A stretch of DNA of 64,000 bases from Verrucomicrobiota bacterium (GCA_017301975.1 JAFLEI010000013.1:97751-161750); one strand, 5' to 3'; numbered from the stretch's first letter, positions 1 to 9,683 are shown. Translations and numbers: made by a program. Notes: generated by a model from the sequence alone, not told the origin.

Positions 1-1
1 G

Positions 2-2005
2 GCAAAGACGGAGATCGACCAGTTTGTACTGGCAGGCATCGAAGCCAACGGCCTGCACCCCATGCGCGATGCGGACCGGCCCACGCTGATCCGCCGTATT
101 GCGTTTGACCTCACGGGACTGCCGCCGACCCCCGATGAGGTGAAGGCCTTTGTCGCCGATCAATCGCCTGAAGCGGTGAAACGCGTCATCGACATGTATC
201 TCGACTCCGGGCGCTATGGCGAACGCTGGGCGCGGCACTGGCTGGACGTGGCCCGTTATGCGGAAAGCAGCGGCAAAGAGGTGAATGTCCTCTATCCGCA
301 TGCGTGGCGCTACCGCGACTACGTCATTGAGTCGTTTACGAAGGACAAGCCCTATGACCAGTTCCTCAAGGAACAGATCGCGGGAGACCTGCTGAAGTTT
401 GAGGGCAAACGCGATCAGGCAAACAAGATCGTCGCCACGGGATTTCTGGCGATTGGGTCCAAAGGACACAACAACCGCGACCGCCGTCAGTTCTCAATGG
501 ATGTGGTCGATGAGCAGATCGACGCCGTTTCGCAATCGATGCTGGGACTCACGCTGGCCTGCGCACGCTGCCATGATCACAAGTTTGATCCGGTAACGCA
601 GCGTGACTACTACGCTCTGGCGGGTATCTTCCTCAGCAGTGAGACGCTGTTTGGAACCTATGAGCAGTTGCAGAACAACAATACGGCAGGATTGATCGAA
701 CTGGATCGTACCGGCGGCCAGACGGCCTCACTGGCGAAGATTTCTCCTTCCGAAGTGGCCGAGCTCAAGGGCAACTATGAGCGGGCCAAAACCGCCGCCG
801 CAGAGGCGCAGAAGGAGATTTTCGCCATGCGCCAGCAGGATCGCGAGAAGGCCGGTGCTGCGAGTTTCCTGCGCATCCGTGGCGCGCGTGATCGTGCGGA
901 GGAGGTAAAAGCCGATTTGGATTTATTCTATGAAGATGGTACGCCGCGAACTCTCGCCATGGGCGTGCTGGATCGTGCCACGCCGTTCAACAGTCCCATC
1001 CTCATCCGTGGAGACATCAAGCAGCCCGGCGATGTGGTGCCACGGGGCCTCGTGGAAGTGCTGTGCGCCAAGGGCGAGCCGCTGAGCATCAGCCCGCAAA
1101 GCGGCAGCGGCAGGCTGGATCTGGCCTACTGGATCGCCTCGAAGGACAATCCCCTGACGGCACGTGTGATGGCGAACCGCGTGTGGTTGAAACTCATGGG
1201 CAGCGGCATCGTCCCGACTCCGGACAATTTTGGCACGATGGGGCAGAAGCCCTCCCACCCCGAACTGCTGGACTATCTGGCGGTCTCCTTCATGGAGAAT
1301 GGCTGGTCGGTGAAGAAACTGATCCGTGAGATCATGATGAGTCGTGCCTATCAGATGGGCTCAGGCTACGATGCGGCGAACTTTGCCGTCGATCCTGACA
1401 ACAAGTGGCACTGGCGCATGAACCAGCGCCGCCTGGAGGCGGAGGCCATCCGTGATGCGATGCTCGCGGTGGGCGGCACTCTGAATTTGTACCCGGTGGA
1501 TGGATCTCCCGTGGCTCGTGCGGGTGAAGGCCGTCAGGGATTGATCTCGATCTTCCGTGGTGATCTCACCAGCAAGGCCTACACCTATCGTTCCATCTAC
1601 ATCCCGATCATCCGGGATCAGATTCCTGAAATGCTCTCGGTCTTTGATTATCCGGATGCGAGTCTGGTGAATGGTGATCGCGATACGACGAACGTGCCCT
1701 CGCAGAGCCTGTACCTGATGAACAATCCGCAGGCGCAGAATGCAGCGGATGCATTTGCGGCGCGCATAGCCAAACACCCCGGCAGTTCCGCCGAACGACT
1801 GAGCTACGCCTACGAGCTGGCGTTTGGCCGTGAACCCACCGCGCAGGAGAAGGCCGCCATCAGCAACTTCTGGATGCGTTTCCCACAGCAGATCGCGAAG
1901 GACAAAGGCAGCGGCAAAGAAGCGAAGGCGCAGGCGGAATTTGCCGCGCTGTCCGCCTTCTGCCAGAGCCTCATCGCGAGCGCCGAGTTTCGTTACCTCA
2001 ATTAA
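2..2005 (+). CDS. DUF1549/DUF1553 (PSCyt2/PSD1) protein, 5' end outside window
   Basis: The reading frame is open from base 2 with no start codon needed, so the gene begins upstream of the window. The first codons already read IDQFVLAGIEANGL, a typical lead-in to DUF1549, followed by the family hallmark DLTGLPPTPDEV. A CARCHDHKFDP motif (CxxCH, a possible c-type haem site) lies in the DUF1549 part. The C-terminal half from about GSGRLDLAYWI to AEFRYLN matches DUF1553. These large proteins are typical of Planctomycetes and Verrucomicrobia and are usually encoded just before a DUF1501 protein, as here. Their biochemical role is unsettled; a periplasmic role in polysaccharide use is often proposed. 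Confidence 0.88.
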   Translation, partial: AKTEIDQFVLAGIEANGLHPMRDADRPTLIRRIAFDLTGLPPTPDEVKAFVADQSPEAVKRVIDMYLDSGRYGERWARHWLDVARYAESSGKEVNVLYPHAWRYRDYVIESFTKDKPYDQFLKEQIAGDLLKFEGKRDQANKIVATGFLAIGSKGHNNRDRRQFSMDVVDEQIDAVSQSMLGLTLACARCHDHKFDPVTQRDYYALAGIFLSSETLFGTYEQLQNNNTAGLIELDRTGGQTASLAKISPSEVAELKGNYERAKTAAAEAQKEIFAMRQQDREKAGAASFLRIRGARDRAEEVKADLDLFYEDGTPRTLAMGVLDRATPFNSPILIRGDIKQPGDVVPRGLVEVLCAKGEPLSISPQSGSGRLDLAYWIASKDNPLTARVMANRVWLKLMGSGIVPTPDNFGTMGQKPSHPELLDYLAVSFMENGWSVKKLIREIMMSRAYQMGSGYDAANFAVDPDNKWHWRMNQRRLEAEAIRDAMLAVGGTLNLYPVDGSPVARAGEGRQGLISIFRGDLTSKAYTYRSIYIPIIRDQIPEMLSVFDYPDASLVNGDRDTTNVPSQSLYLMNNPQAQNAADAFAARIAKHPGSSAERLSYAYELAFGREPTAQEKAAISNFWMRFPQQIAKDKGSGKEAKAQAEFAALSAFCQSLIASAEFRYLN

Positions 2006-2030
2006 GAAGCTCCTCACTCATTTCCACGTC

Positions 2031-3455
2031 ATGAACACAAATCCATTCTCCCGGCGCGAGTTTTTGAAGACCAGCTCCAACGGCTTCGGCTACCTGGCCT
2101 TTGCCGCGCTGGCGCAGCAGCAGGCTCTGCGAGCCAATCCGCAGGCGGCCACGGGGCCTCTGGCTCCGAAGGCCCCGCATTTCGCTCCTCGGGCGAAGCA
2201 TGTGATCTTCCTCTGCATGCAGGGAGCGCCGTCGCATGTGGACACCTTTGACTACAAGCCGAAGCTGATCGCCGACAACGGCAAAGGAGCACCCTCGGCC
2301 GCAGGACGCTATGGCACTGCAAAGCTGATGGCCTCACCCTGGAAATTCAACCGGCAGGGCAAGAGCGGCTTGTACATCTCTGAGCTGTTTCCCAATCTGG
2401 GCAAGCATGCGGACGACATGTGCATCCTCAATTCGATGGCCACCGACCTTCCTGCGCATCCGCAGGCGTTTTCTCAGCTCCACACCGGCACGACACAGTT
2501 TGTGCGGCCCTCGCTGGGATCATGGGCCTTGTATGGTTTGGGCACCATGAATGAAAATCTGCCAGGCTTCATCACGGTCAATCCACCCGGCAATGCGACA
2601 CGCACCTACGGCAGCGCGTTCCTGCCTGCCATATATCAGGGCACCAAGATCGGCGGCAACAGTTTCCCCGGCGGCGGTGGCGGCCGGCGCTTCGCCGGCG
2701 CGGAGCAGGCCACGGTGGCAAACATCAAAAACAGCCGCTATTCGACCGATGAGCAGCGCACGCAACTGGATCTCGTGCAGGCGCTTAACAAAGCTCGCAT
2801 GCAGCAGGACGGCGGTGTTAGCGCCGAGGTGGAAGGAGTGATCGAATCGTATGAACTGGCGTTTCGCATGCAGGCGGAGGTGCCGAAGGTGATGGATCTG
2901 AGCAAGGAAACGGCGGCCACGAAGGCGCTGTATGGCATTGATGAGCAGGAGACGGATGCGTTTGGCAGGCAGTGCCTGATGGCGCGCAAGTTTGTCGAGG
3001 CCGGCGTGCGCTTCATTGAGCTCACCAATGGCAACTGGGACCAGCATTTCAATCTGAAGGCCTCGCTGGAGCGCAACACCGGGGCGATCGACAAACCCAT
3101 TGCCGGATTGCTGACCGACCTGAAACAGCGCGGACTGCTCAAAGACACGCTGATCATCTGGGGTGGGGAGTTTGGCCGCACCCCGCACAGCCAGGGGGAG
3201 GATGGGCGCGATCACAACAACAAAGGCTTCTCCATGTGGATGGCCGGCGGCGGGGTGAAGGGCGGCATGAATTATGGCATGACCGACGACTACGGCTACG
3301 AGGCTGTGCTGAACAAGATGCACATCCATGACTGGCACGCCACGGTGCTGGCACTGCTGGGTCTTGACCACGAACGGCTTACCTTCCGGTATGCGGGCCG
3401 CGATTTCCGTCTTACGGATGTTTACGGCACCGTGGCGAAGGAGATCATTGCATGA
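2031..3455 (+). CDS. DUF1501 family protein with Tat signal
   Basis: 474 residues starting at the ATG at 2031, 25 nt after the DUF1549/DUF1553 stop. This start puts a twin-arginine motif (SRREFLKTSS, residues 6-15) and a hydrophobic stretch at the N-terminus, so export by the Tat pathway is expected. The body (KHVIFLCMQGAPSHVDTFDYKP near the start, GGEFGRTPHSQ and DHNNKGFSMWMAGGG near the end) is the sulfatase-like DUF1501 fold. The pair with the upstream DUF1549 gene is a recurring PVC-superphylum module, probably co-transcribed. Function unknown beyond being a likely periplasmic partner. Confidence 0.9.
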   Translation: MNTNPFSRREFLKTSSNGFGYLAFAALAQQQALRANPQAATGPLAPKAPHFAPRAKHVIFLCMQGAPSHVDTFDYKPKLIADNGKGAPSAAGRYGTAKLMASPWKFNRQGKSGLYISELFPNLGKHADDMCILNSMATDLPAHPQAFSQLHTGTTQFVRPSLGSWALYGLGTMNENLPGFITVNPPGNATRTYGSAFLPAIYQGTKIGGNSFPGGGGGRRFAGAEQATVANIKNSRYSTDEQRTQLDLVQALNKARMQQDGGVSAEVEGVIESYELAFRMQAEVPKVMDLSKETAATKALYGIDEQETDAFGRQCLMARKFVEAGVRFIELTNGNWDQHFNLKASLERNTGAIDKPIAGLLTDLKQRGLLKDTLIIWGGEFGRTPHSQGEDGRDHNNKGFSMWMAGGGVKGGMNYGMTDDYGYEAVLNKMHIHDWHATVLALLGLDHERLTFRYAGRDFRLTDVYGTVAKEIIA

Positions 3456-3511
3456 CCGAATTGGCCTCCCGTGTGACGCATGCGTTGCATCTGCCGTGAT
3501 CCGTCTTATCA

Positions 3512-5071
3512 ATGGCGCTGAAAATGGGAAACAGCGCCTCAGCATCCGCCTTGAAGATGTCCTCCAGCCAGGCGCTGGACGCTCCCCCCAGCAGTTCGAT
3601 CGATGCGGAGACCCTGACTCGCATCGAGGAGATCATAGCGACGGAACTGCCCGAAGAGCTGCGCGCCAGCGCCAAAGGTCTGCTGCGCGCCATGGCTGCC
3701 AAGGTCGCCGTGCCGGGTCACTTTGATGCGTTCTGCTGTCAGGCATTTTCCAAGCCGGAGTGGGCGGCGGCGGGCAGCCTGCTGATCGCTGAAATGTTTG
3801 AGCAGGACGAGGACCAGCTCGCGGAACTCGCCCGTATTCCGGACCTGGTGATTGAAATGGGCAGCGGTGAAGTGAACGTGACCTGCATGGTGGCGTCGCG
3901 CTGGGCTGCACGGGGGGAAACTCACCGCCTCTCCAGACTCGCAGATGCGATCGTGGCCTCCCATGCCTCCCGAAACGCCTGTGCCGTGGATGTCATGCTC
4001 GCCCTGGCCGCCACCCTGGCGGTGACGCGGTTTTCGCGTGCGGAGCAGCTTTACAATGCCGCCCTGCCACTGGCGGGGGAGGATCACAACGAGGCGCTGG
4101 CAGATGCCCGGCGCTGGCTCGCGGCGGGGCGCGTCGTGTGCAGCGCGGTGCAGGATGAACGTGATTTTTGGGATCTCCGCCTGCGCAAACCCAAGACCGC
4201 CTGGACTTGGCGGAGCAAGGCCGAGCGCGAGGCTTTGGATCATCTGTCTGAGTGCATGACGACGGACATGGAAGGGGCCGATTTGTTCAAGGCAGTGCTG
4301 CCTGAATACTGGTGGGATCTGGCGCTGAAATTTGCGCATCAGCAGGAGAAGCTGACGCAGCTGACCCAAAAGCTGACGGCTGCCAAAACGGAAAGCGCCG
4401 CACCTCCCAAGCCTTCGCCGGAACTCGTTCCCGCCGCTGGAAGGGGCACCCGGGAAATTCCTCCCCATCCGCACGCAGGACCCTTGGCGCGGTTTATACT
4501 GCCTTGGTTCTGCGGCTGCCTGGCGATGCTGCTCACCGTGATCGTGCCTGTGCTGGTGCTGCCACGGGACTTTGTCCTTGGGATTTTGGACACCTTGAAG
4601 CCGGTGGCTGTTCTCTCGACTCCTGCTGAGATGGAGGCATGGAGAAAAAAGGAACTGGAGAAAAAGGCAGCCGAGATGGCTCCGTTCAAAGCCCAATACA
4701 CTTTGGCAAAGTCCGGTAGCTGGATGGAAAACGAAAAGGTGCTCTCTGGCAGCAGTCCGGAGCTGCCCTTTGACAGCCCGCAGTATTTGAACCTGCTGGT
4801 CTGGCTTCATCTGGACCCGCCCAAGGATGATGAGGTTCGTCTGCGTGTTTGCAAACTGCTCCTGGATCGCGTGAAGGGGAATGCCATCACCCTTTGGGAG
4901 ATGCTCGCCTATCCGGGGTCGGCGAATGCCACTGAGATTAAAACGGCAGCGACCAATGCTCTCAAGGACCCGGCTCACCAGTGGAATGCCGATGAGAAAA
5001 GGCGCCTGGCCGCGATTGCTGGATTCGACCCTTCCAGTAAATCCTTACCTACGGTCGGGAATAAACGCTGA
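3512..5071 (+). CDS. Unknown protein with one central transmembrane segment
   Basis: 519 residues; not recognised. Residues 1-325 look soluble and mostly helical, with a TPR-like stretch around 160-210 (FSRAEQLYNAALPLAG). Residues 270-300 are charged and Lys/Gln-rich. One clear membrane segment lies at about 328-350 (FILPWFCGCLAML onward), then a Lys/Glu-rich linker (374-392) and a C-terminal domain of about 125 residues. Topology is probably N-terminus in the cytoplasm and C-terminus outside. The start is uncertain: ATG codons at 3512, 3524 and 3557 are all possible and none has a good ribosome site. It is separated from the tubulin-side genes by a terminator. Confidence 0.7.
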   Translation: MALKMGNSASASALKMSSSQALDAPPSSSIDAETLTRIEEIIATELPEELRASAKGLLRAMAAKVAVPGHFDAFCCQAFSKPEWAAAGSLLIAEMFEQDEDQLAELARIPDLVIEMGSGEVNVTCMVASRWAARGETHRLSRLADAIVASHASRNACAVDVMLALAATLAVTRFSRAEQLYNAALPLAGEDHNEALADARRWLAAGRVVCSAVQDERDFWDLRLRKPKTAWTWRSKAEREALDHLSECMTTDMEGADLFKAVLPEYWWDLALKFAHQQEKLTQLTQKLTAAKTESAAPPKPSPELVPAAGRGTREIPPHPHAGPLARFILPWFCGCLAMLLTVIVPVLVLPRDFVLGILDTLKPVAVLSTPAEMEAWRKKELEKKAAEMAPFKAQYTLAKSGSWMENEKVLSGSSPELPFDSPQYLNLLVWLHLDPPKDDEVRLRVCKLLLDRVKGNAITLWEMLAYPGSANATEIKTAATNALKDPAHQWNADEKRRLAAIAGFDPSSKSLPTVGNKR

Positions 5072-5096
5072 ACCTTGGATCTCGCCCGCCGCAATT

Positions 5097-5138
5097 GTGA
5101 GTTTCGGAAATGCAAAACTTGCATTTTTGTGAACTCAC
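5097..5138. terminator. Large interrupted stem-loop terminator
   Basis: An outer 7-bp stem (GTGAGTT at 5097 with AACTCAC at 5132) encloses an inner 8-bp stem (AAATGCAA with TTGCATTT, loop AAC). It lies 26 nt after the stop codon at 5071 and has T-rich sequence in its 3' arm. It probably separates the unknown membrane-protein gene from the tubulin-side genes. The termination role is inferred from shape and place. Confidence 0.6.
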
Positions 5139-5253
5139 TTGGTATCCTTTCCGCTTATTAAAAATGCCCTCGGAAAGTTATGTTTTCTATGGTTAAATCT
5201 CACAATGTTAGTTATTTGATCGTGTAAAATGACCATATTTTTCAGAATAATCT

Positions 5254-5282
5254 TTGCAATTTTGAGCCACAACCCTTATAAA
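5254..5282 (+). promoter_or_regulatory. Sigma-70-like promoter for the kinase-like gene
   Basis: TTGCAA at 5254-5259, a 17-nt spacer, then TATAAA at 5277-5282. It sits in an AT-rich stretch (about 5090-5358) that stands out from the GC-rich genes around it. Predicted start of transcription is near 5289, leaving a leader of about 70 nt before the ATG at 5359. Except for this promoter and the terminator above, the 5072-5358 gap holds nothing I recognise. Confidence 0.55.
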
Positions 5283-5358
5283 TTAGAGTGTAATTACGAG
5301 ATGATTGCTCCCAAATCTTTGGTCGGCATGAATTCATAGTAGGGTTGATTAACTTGTT

Positions 5359-7965
5359 ATGATTGAAGAGCTTCAGCAATTTGGCAGCCTTTCAGTGGCG
5401 CATCGAACCGGTGGTGCGCCGGTGGAGCTGGTGCGTTCTAAGGACGAGGTGGTTTTTCTGGCCTTCGACAACCGGATTCACCGCCTGGTGGAGCTGCATG
5501 TGCTGCGCGGCGGCAGCACGCTGGATGCCGCGATGAAGAGATCCGCGTTTGACCGTGCCCGGCAGGCTTCGGAAATCCGCGGGCATGCTTTCATGCGCAT
5601 TTTGGAAGTGGGGGAGGATCAGGGGCTGGTTTATTATACCAGCAATCTCAATGACGGTGAGTTTGCGGAGCATTACACTCGAAGGCGCGGTGCACTGGCG
5701 CCCGCGACAGCGCTGGCGCTGGTTTATCAGCTCCTGGATGACCTGCTTCAGCTCCAGGGATTTCAACGTCTCGTTTCGCGCATGCACCTGGACCGGGTGC
5801 TGGTCACGACGCTCGAAGACACCTTCCTCCAGCTTCGCGTGTTTGATTACGGCCTTTCGCAATTGGATGCAGGATCCGAGACGCAAAGCGGTGCACGGCT
5901 GGTGGTGGAGGCCTGCCGGTTGATTTTCCTGCTGCTGACCGGGCAGCCTTATGCCGGCGAAAATCCGGACCGTTTTCCCGCCCTGACACAGCTGCCGATG
6001 GGATTGCGCACAGCCGTCCGGGCCGCGCTCACGGATCCTGACAACTCGCCATCATCGATCGAAAAACTCCGTGACGATGTGCGGGAGGCGTTCAGCGCGC
6101 TTTCGAGCAACATCAAGGCGCGCAATTTCCGCAAGCACCTGGTGGTGAACTCCTCTCTTCTTCCCCAGTCTCAGCTTCAGGAACTGCTGCTCGAAGATGT
6201 ACCGGTCGAAACCATCCTTGGCACGCGGTTTCGCGTGGAGGATGCCGACCACGCCCGGCGCTACCCCTTTTCCATTCCTGCGACCAATACGAAGCTGGAG
6301 CAGTCCGTCACGGTGCACCTGCTGCCGCCTTCACGCATTGTGGACAAATCCCGTTACGAGGCGGTGCCGTTGCAGATGTGGCGGTTCAACCCTGAGCGGC
6401 ACCCGAACATCCTGCGCTCCTTGAGTCTGTGGGAAAGTCCTGACTGGACCTTCCTGACGGAAGAGCGGGAGCCCGGCTTTGCGCTCAGCCGATTGATGGC
6501 GGAACGCATCACGCTGAATCCTGCGGAAGTGACGGTGCTGATGCGGCAGATCCGGGCTGGACTTGATCAGGCGGTGGAGTGCGGCGTGCAGCGTGTGGAC
6601 TTGCACCCTTCCAACATCCTTCTGCGGGTGGGGAAAAATGGCCCCCTGCTCTCGCGTGAACTGGAACGGCTGATGCAAAAGCGTCTGGATGCCTGGCCTT
6701 CCTTCGTGGTGAAGCTGCGGCCGCACATGACCATGCGCAGCCTTTATGAGCCGCTGCTGGTGGACATGGACCTCACGGAAGGTCAGCAGCAGGAGGAGCA
6801 TTTGCAGAATCGTGATTTCCGGCATCGCTCCTTTGTGGCGCTTGCTGGCTATCTGCTGACAGGGGAGAGGCAGAGCGGTGGCGTGCCGCAGTTTCCAGAA
6901 TCCATTCCTGAGGCGGCGGCCGCTTATGTGCGCGAGTGCCTTGACCTGATCCGCCGTGCGGGCAAGACCCCGAGCCCGGGCGACTTCATCGACAAATTTG
7001 AAGCCCTGCTTTCCGCGCCCACGGTTGATCTCGCCACACGCCTGCGTGGCAGCAACGTGGTGGCGCTGGAGGAGATGGAAAGCGTGGGCTCCGTGTCTGA
7101 TTTTGACGAAGACTGGAGTGCGAATGATGCCGCAGACGGAGGCCTTGACGAAGAACCCGTCTCTCCCATCAAGCGGGGGATCAAGACGCATGACTTCAAT
7201 CCATTGATGCAGCAGAAACGCAGTCTGCCATGGGGTGCCATGGCGGCGGCGGCCGTGGTGCTGCTGGGCATCGGTGCATGGGTTTTCATGGGGGGCGCAA
7301 AAGAGCCCGGAGTGGTGGCGCAGCCGGCGGTTTCCTCGGCTGAAGCCGAAGGGCCGGATGTCAGTCAAAAGGACGCGCCACCTCCCGTCGTGGCAGTGGC
7401 CCCGAGCAAGCAGGTTGCGGCAGAAGCGGCCAGGCCACAGCCTGCGCCTTCCGTTGCTCCACCTGCCAAGCCGGTTGCAGTGATGAAGCTGGCGGTGCCA
7501 AATCCGTCGGTCAAACCAACGCCTGTCATCGTGGAGGCGGCTCCACCCGCGAAACCAACACCCGTCATCGTGAAGGCCCTGCCGGAGACTCCTGCAAAAC
7601 CAGCACCTGCAGTCGCAGCAGTGGCGGACGTGCCTGCCCCGACATCCACCTTGTCCGTTGCGGTGAGCGAGGTGAAGCCGGAGACAAAGCCAAAGGCTTC
7701 GCCGCCGGCGGAGTCGCCGCTGAAAACTGCGGCGGTGACGCCAGCGCCTGTAAGCCCGCAGCCCCTTGCGACCCCGGTCGCACCTGCTCCCCCCCCTGTT
7801 GACAAGCGGGCCGTGAAGACCCCCATCACCATTCGCCGCGCCATTCTTCCTTCCAAGGAGGAAATCGACCGCATGAAACAAGGGCAGGTGGAAAGCAGGA
7901 CGGGCCAGATGCCCGCCATCTCCACTGCCGCGCCCTTGCCGCCGAAAAGCAAAGCAACGCCGTGA
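5359..7965 (+). CDS. Membrane protein with two tandem degenerate kinase-like domains
   Basis: 868 residues. Residues about 20-250 resemble a protein kinase fold with key residues lost: HLDRVLVTTL stands where the HRD loop should be and VFDYGLSQLD where DFG should be. Residues about 285-555 repeat the pattern: ERHPNILRS, then VDLHPSNILL (413-422), which keeps the catalytic-loop Asp and Asn but lacks the His-Arg, with no clear DFG. An acidic linker (570-600) leads to one membrane segment (623-645). Residues 650-868 are Pro/Ala-rich and include two KPTPVIV repeats; this part is probably periplasmic. The gene lies directly upstream of btubA, same strand, 267 nt apart. Tandem pseudokinase is my best reading; activity is doubtful. 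Confidence 0.7.
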   Translation: MIEELQQFGSLSVAHRTGGAPVELVRSKDEVVFLAFDNRIHRLVELHVLRGGSTLDAAMKRSAFDRARQASEIRGHAFMRILEVGEDQGLVYYTSNLNDGEFAEHYTRRRGALAPATALALVYQLLDDLLQLQGFQRLVSRMHLDRVLVTTLEDTFLQLRVFDYGLSQLDAGSETQSGARLVVEACRLIFLLLTGQPYAGENPDRFPALTQLPMGLRTAVRAALTDPDNSPSSIEKLRDDVREAFSALSSNIKARNFRKHLVVNSSLLPQSQLQELLLEDVPVETILGTRFRVEDADHARRYPFSIPATNTKLEQSVTVHLLPPSRIVDKSRYEAVPLQMWRFNPERHPNILRSLSLWESPDWTFLTEEREPGFALSRLMAERITLNPAEVTVLMRQIRAGLDQAVECGVQRVDLHPSNILLRVGKNGPLLSRELERLMQKRLDAWPSFVVKLRPHMTMRSLYEPLLVDMDLTEGQQQEEHLQNRDFRHRSFVALAGYLLTGERQSGGVPQFPESIPEAAAAYVRECLDLIRRAGKTPSPGDFIDKFEALLSAPTVDLATRLRGSNVVALEEMESVGSVSDFDEDWSANDAADGGLDEEPVSPIKRGIKTHDFNPLMQQKRSLPWGAMAAAAVVLLGIGAWVFMGGAKEPGVVAQPAVSSAEAEGPDVSQKDAPPPVVAVAPSKQVAAEAARPQPAPSVAPPAKPVAVMKLAVPNPSVKPTPVIVEAAPPAKPTPVIVKALPETPAKPAPAVAAVADVPAPTSTLSVAVSEVKPETKPKASPPAESPLKTAAVTPAPVSPQPLATPVAPAPPPVDKRAVKTPITIRRAILPSKEEIDRMKQGQVESRTGQMPAISTAAPLPPKSKATP

Positions 7966-8232
7966 TCCCGCCCGTCGCCCGCACTTCCATATCGCAGCCA
8001 ATTTGGCGCGGGATTCCTCACGAAAGCACGGAATTTGCGTGGACTCCCGCCGCACTCACAGGTAAAACTACCTTTAGTGGATATGAGCGCCGCAAACAAT
8101 GCCGCTTTGATTGCGAAGTCCGGAGCATGCCGGATGAGAATCACCGGCACGGTGTGGCAGGTGGCGTCTCCCCCCCATTCAACGGCAGGCACTACACATC
8201 ACATTAGAAACCGCGAAAATTAGGAGAGACTG

Positions 8233-9648
8233 ATGAAGGTCAACAACACTATCGTTATTTCAATCGGTCAGGCAGGCAATCAAATTGCCGCGTCTTTCTG
8301 GAAAACCATCTGTCAGGAGCACGGCATTGATCCGATGACGGGCCAGACCGCCCAAGGGCAGGCTCCACGCGGAAACTGGAGCGCGTTTTTCAGCAAGCTC
8401 GGGGAGTCCTCTTCGGGCAGCTATGTACCGCGCGCGGTGATGGTGGACTTGGAGCCTTCCGTGATCGACAACGTCAAGGCGACCTCCGGCTCGCTCTTCA
8501 ATCCTGGCAACCTCATCAGCCGCACAGAAGGCGCCGGTGGCAATTTTGCCGTGGGCTATCTGGGTGCAGGTCGCGAGGTCCTGCCAGAAGTCATGGGTCG
8601 CCTCGATGCCGAGATCGACAAGTGCGACAACGTCGGCGGCATCCTTGTGTTGCATGCCACAGGCGGTGGTTCGGGTTCCGGCTTTGGGGCTCTGCTCATC
8701 GAATCCGTCAAAGAAAAGTATCCCGAATTTCCGGTGCTGAGCTGCGCGGTGCTGCCCTCCCCGCAGGTTTCCTCCGTGGTCACCGAGCCCTACAACACGG
8801 TCTTCACGCTCAACACGCTGCGTCGTTCGGCGGACGCCTGCCTGATCTTTGACAACGAGGCGCTGTTCGAACTCGCGCATCGCAAATGGAACATCGAGAG
8901 CCCGACGGTGGATGACCTCAACCTGCTCATCACCGAGGCGCTGGCCGGACTTACAGCCTCCATGCGTTTCAGCGGTTTCCTGACCGTGGAAATCAGCCTG
9001 CGCGAACTCCTCACCAATCTGGTGCCCCAGCCTTCGCTGCATTTCCTCATGTGCGCTTTTGCTCCCCTGACCCCGCCTGACCGCAGCAAGTTTGAAGAAA
9101 TGGGCGTCGAAGACATGATTCGCAGCCTCTTTGACAACGGCTCCGTTTTTGCCGCCTGCTCCCCCATGGAAGGCCGCTTCCTCAGCACTGCGGTGCTCTA
9201 CCGAGGCATCATGGATGACAAGCCGCTGGCGGACGCCGCCCTCGCCGCGATGCGCGAGCAGCTGCCACTCACGTATTGGATTCCCACCGCCTTCAAGATC
9301 GGCTACGTGGAACAGCCTGGCATCTCGCACCGCAAGAGCATGGTGCTGCTGGCGAACAACACCGAAATCGCGCGTGTGCTTGATCGGATCTGCCACAACT
9401 TCGACAAGCTCTGGCAGCGCAAGGCCTTCGCCAACTGGTACCTCAACGAGGGCATGTCCGAAGAGCAGATCAACGCTCTCCGCGCCTCCGCCCAAGAGCT
9501 CATTCAGAGCTATCAGGTGGCCGAGGAAAGCGGTGCCAAGGCCAAGGTGCAGGACAGCGCTTCCGACATCCCGCGCAGCAGCGCCGGCATGGAGGACAGC
9601 CGCGGCGGTGGCATGAGTCTGCGCGACCTCGTTGACCGTCGTCGTTAA
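8233..9648 (+). CDS. btubA: Bacterial tubulin BtubA
   Basis: 471 residues, close to the known Prosthecobacter BtubA length. The N-terminus (VISIGQAGNQIAASFW) matches the tubulin T1 region. The GTP-binding T4 signature GGGSGSG is at 144-150, and DNEALFELAHRKW (207-219) matches the tubulin nucleotide pocket. TNLVPQPSLHFLMCAFAPL (261-279) is the conserved tubulin core stretch. These features set it apart from FtsZ. There is no acidic C-terminal tail; it ends in SLRDLVDRRR. BtubA and BtubB form GTP-dependent mini-microtubules in the cytoplasm. The start is fixed by AGGAGAG 6 nt upstream of the ATG. btubB follows after 47 nt. Confidence 0.98.
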   Translation: MKVNNTIVISIGQAGNQIAASFWKTICQEHGIDPMTGQTAQGQAPRGNWSAFFSKLGESSSGSYVPRAVMVDLEPSVIDNVKATSGSLFNPGNLISRTEGAGGNFAVGYLGAGREVLPEVMGRLDAEIDKCDNVGGILVLHATGGGSGSGFGALLIESVKEKYPEFPVLSCAVLPSPQVSSVVTEPYNTVFTLNTLRRSADACLIFDNEALFELAHRKWNIESPTVDDLNLLITEALAGLTASMRFSGFLTVEISLRELLTNLVPQPSLHFLMCAFAPLTPPDRSKFEEMGVEDMIRSLFDNGSVFAACSPMEGRFLSTAVLYRGIMDDKPLADAALAAMREQLPLTYWIPTAFKIGYVEQPGISHRKSMVLLANNTEIARVLDRICHNFDKLWQRKAFANWYLNEGMSEEQINALRASAQELIQSYQVAEESGAKAKVQDSASDIPRSSAGMEDSRGGGMSLRDLVDRRR

Positions 9649-9683
9649 AAACAGCAAATCAGGCAATAGATTAACAACAGTTT

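Noticed and set aside
8040..8232. A promoter directly before btubA
   Set aside because: Several weak boxes (e.g. TTCAAC with 17 nt to ACATTA) but none convincing; small inverted repeats such as AGGTA-AAAC-TACCT near 8060 are too short to call.
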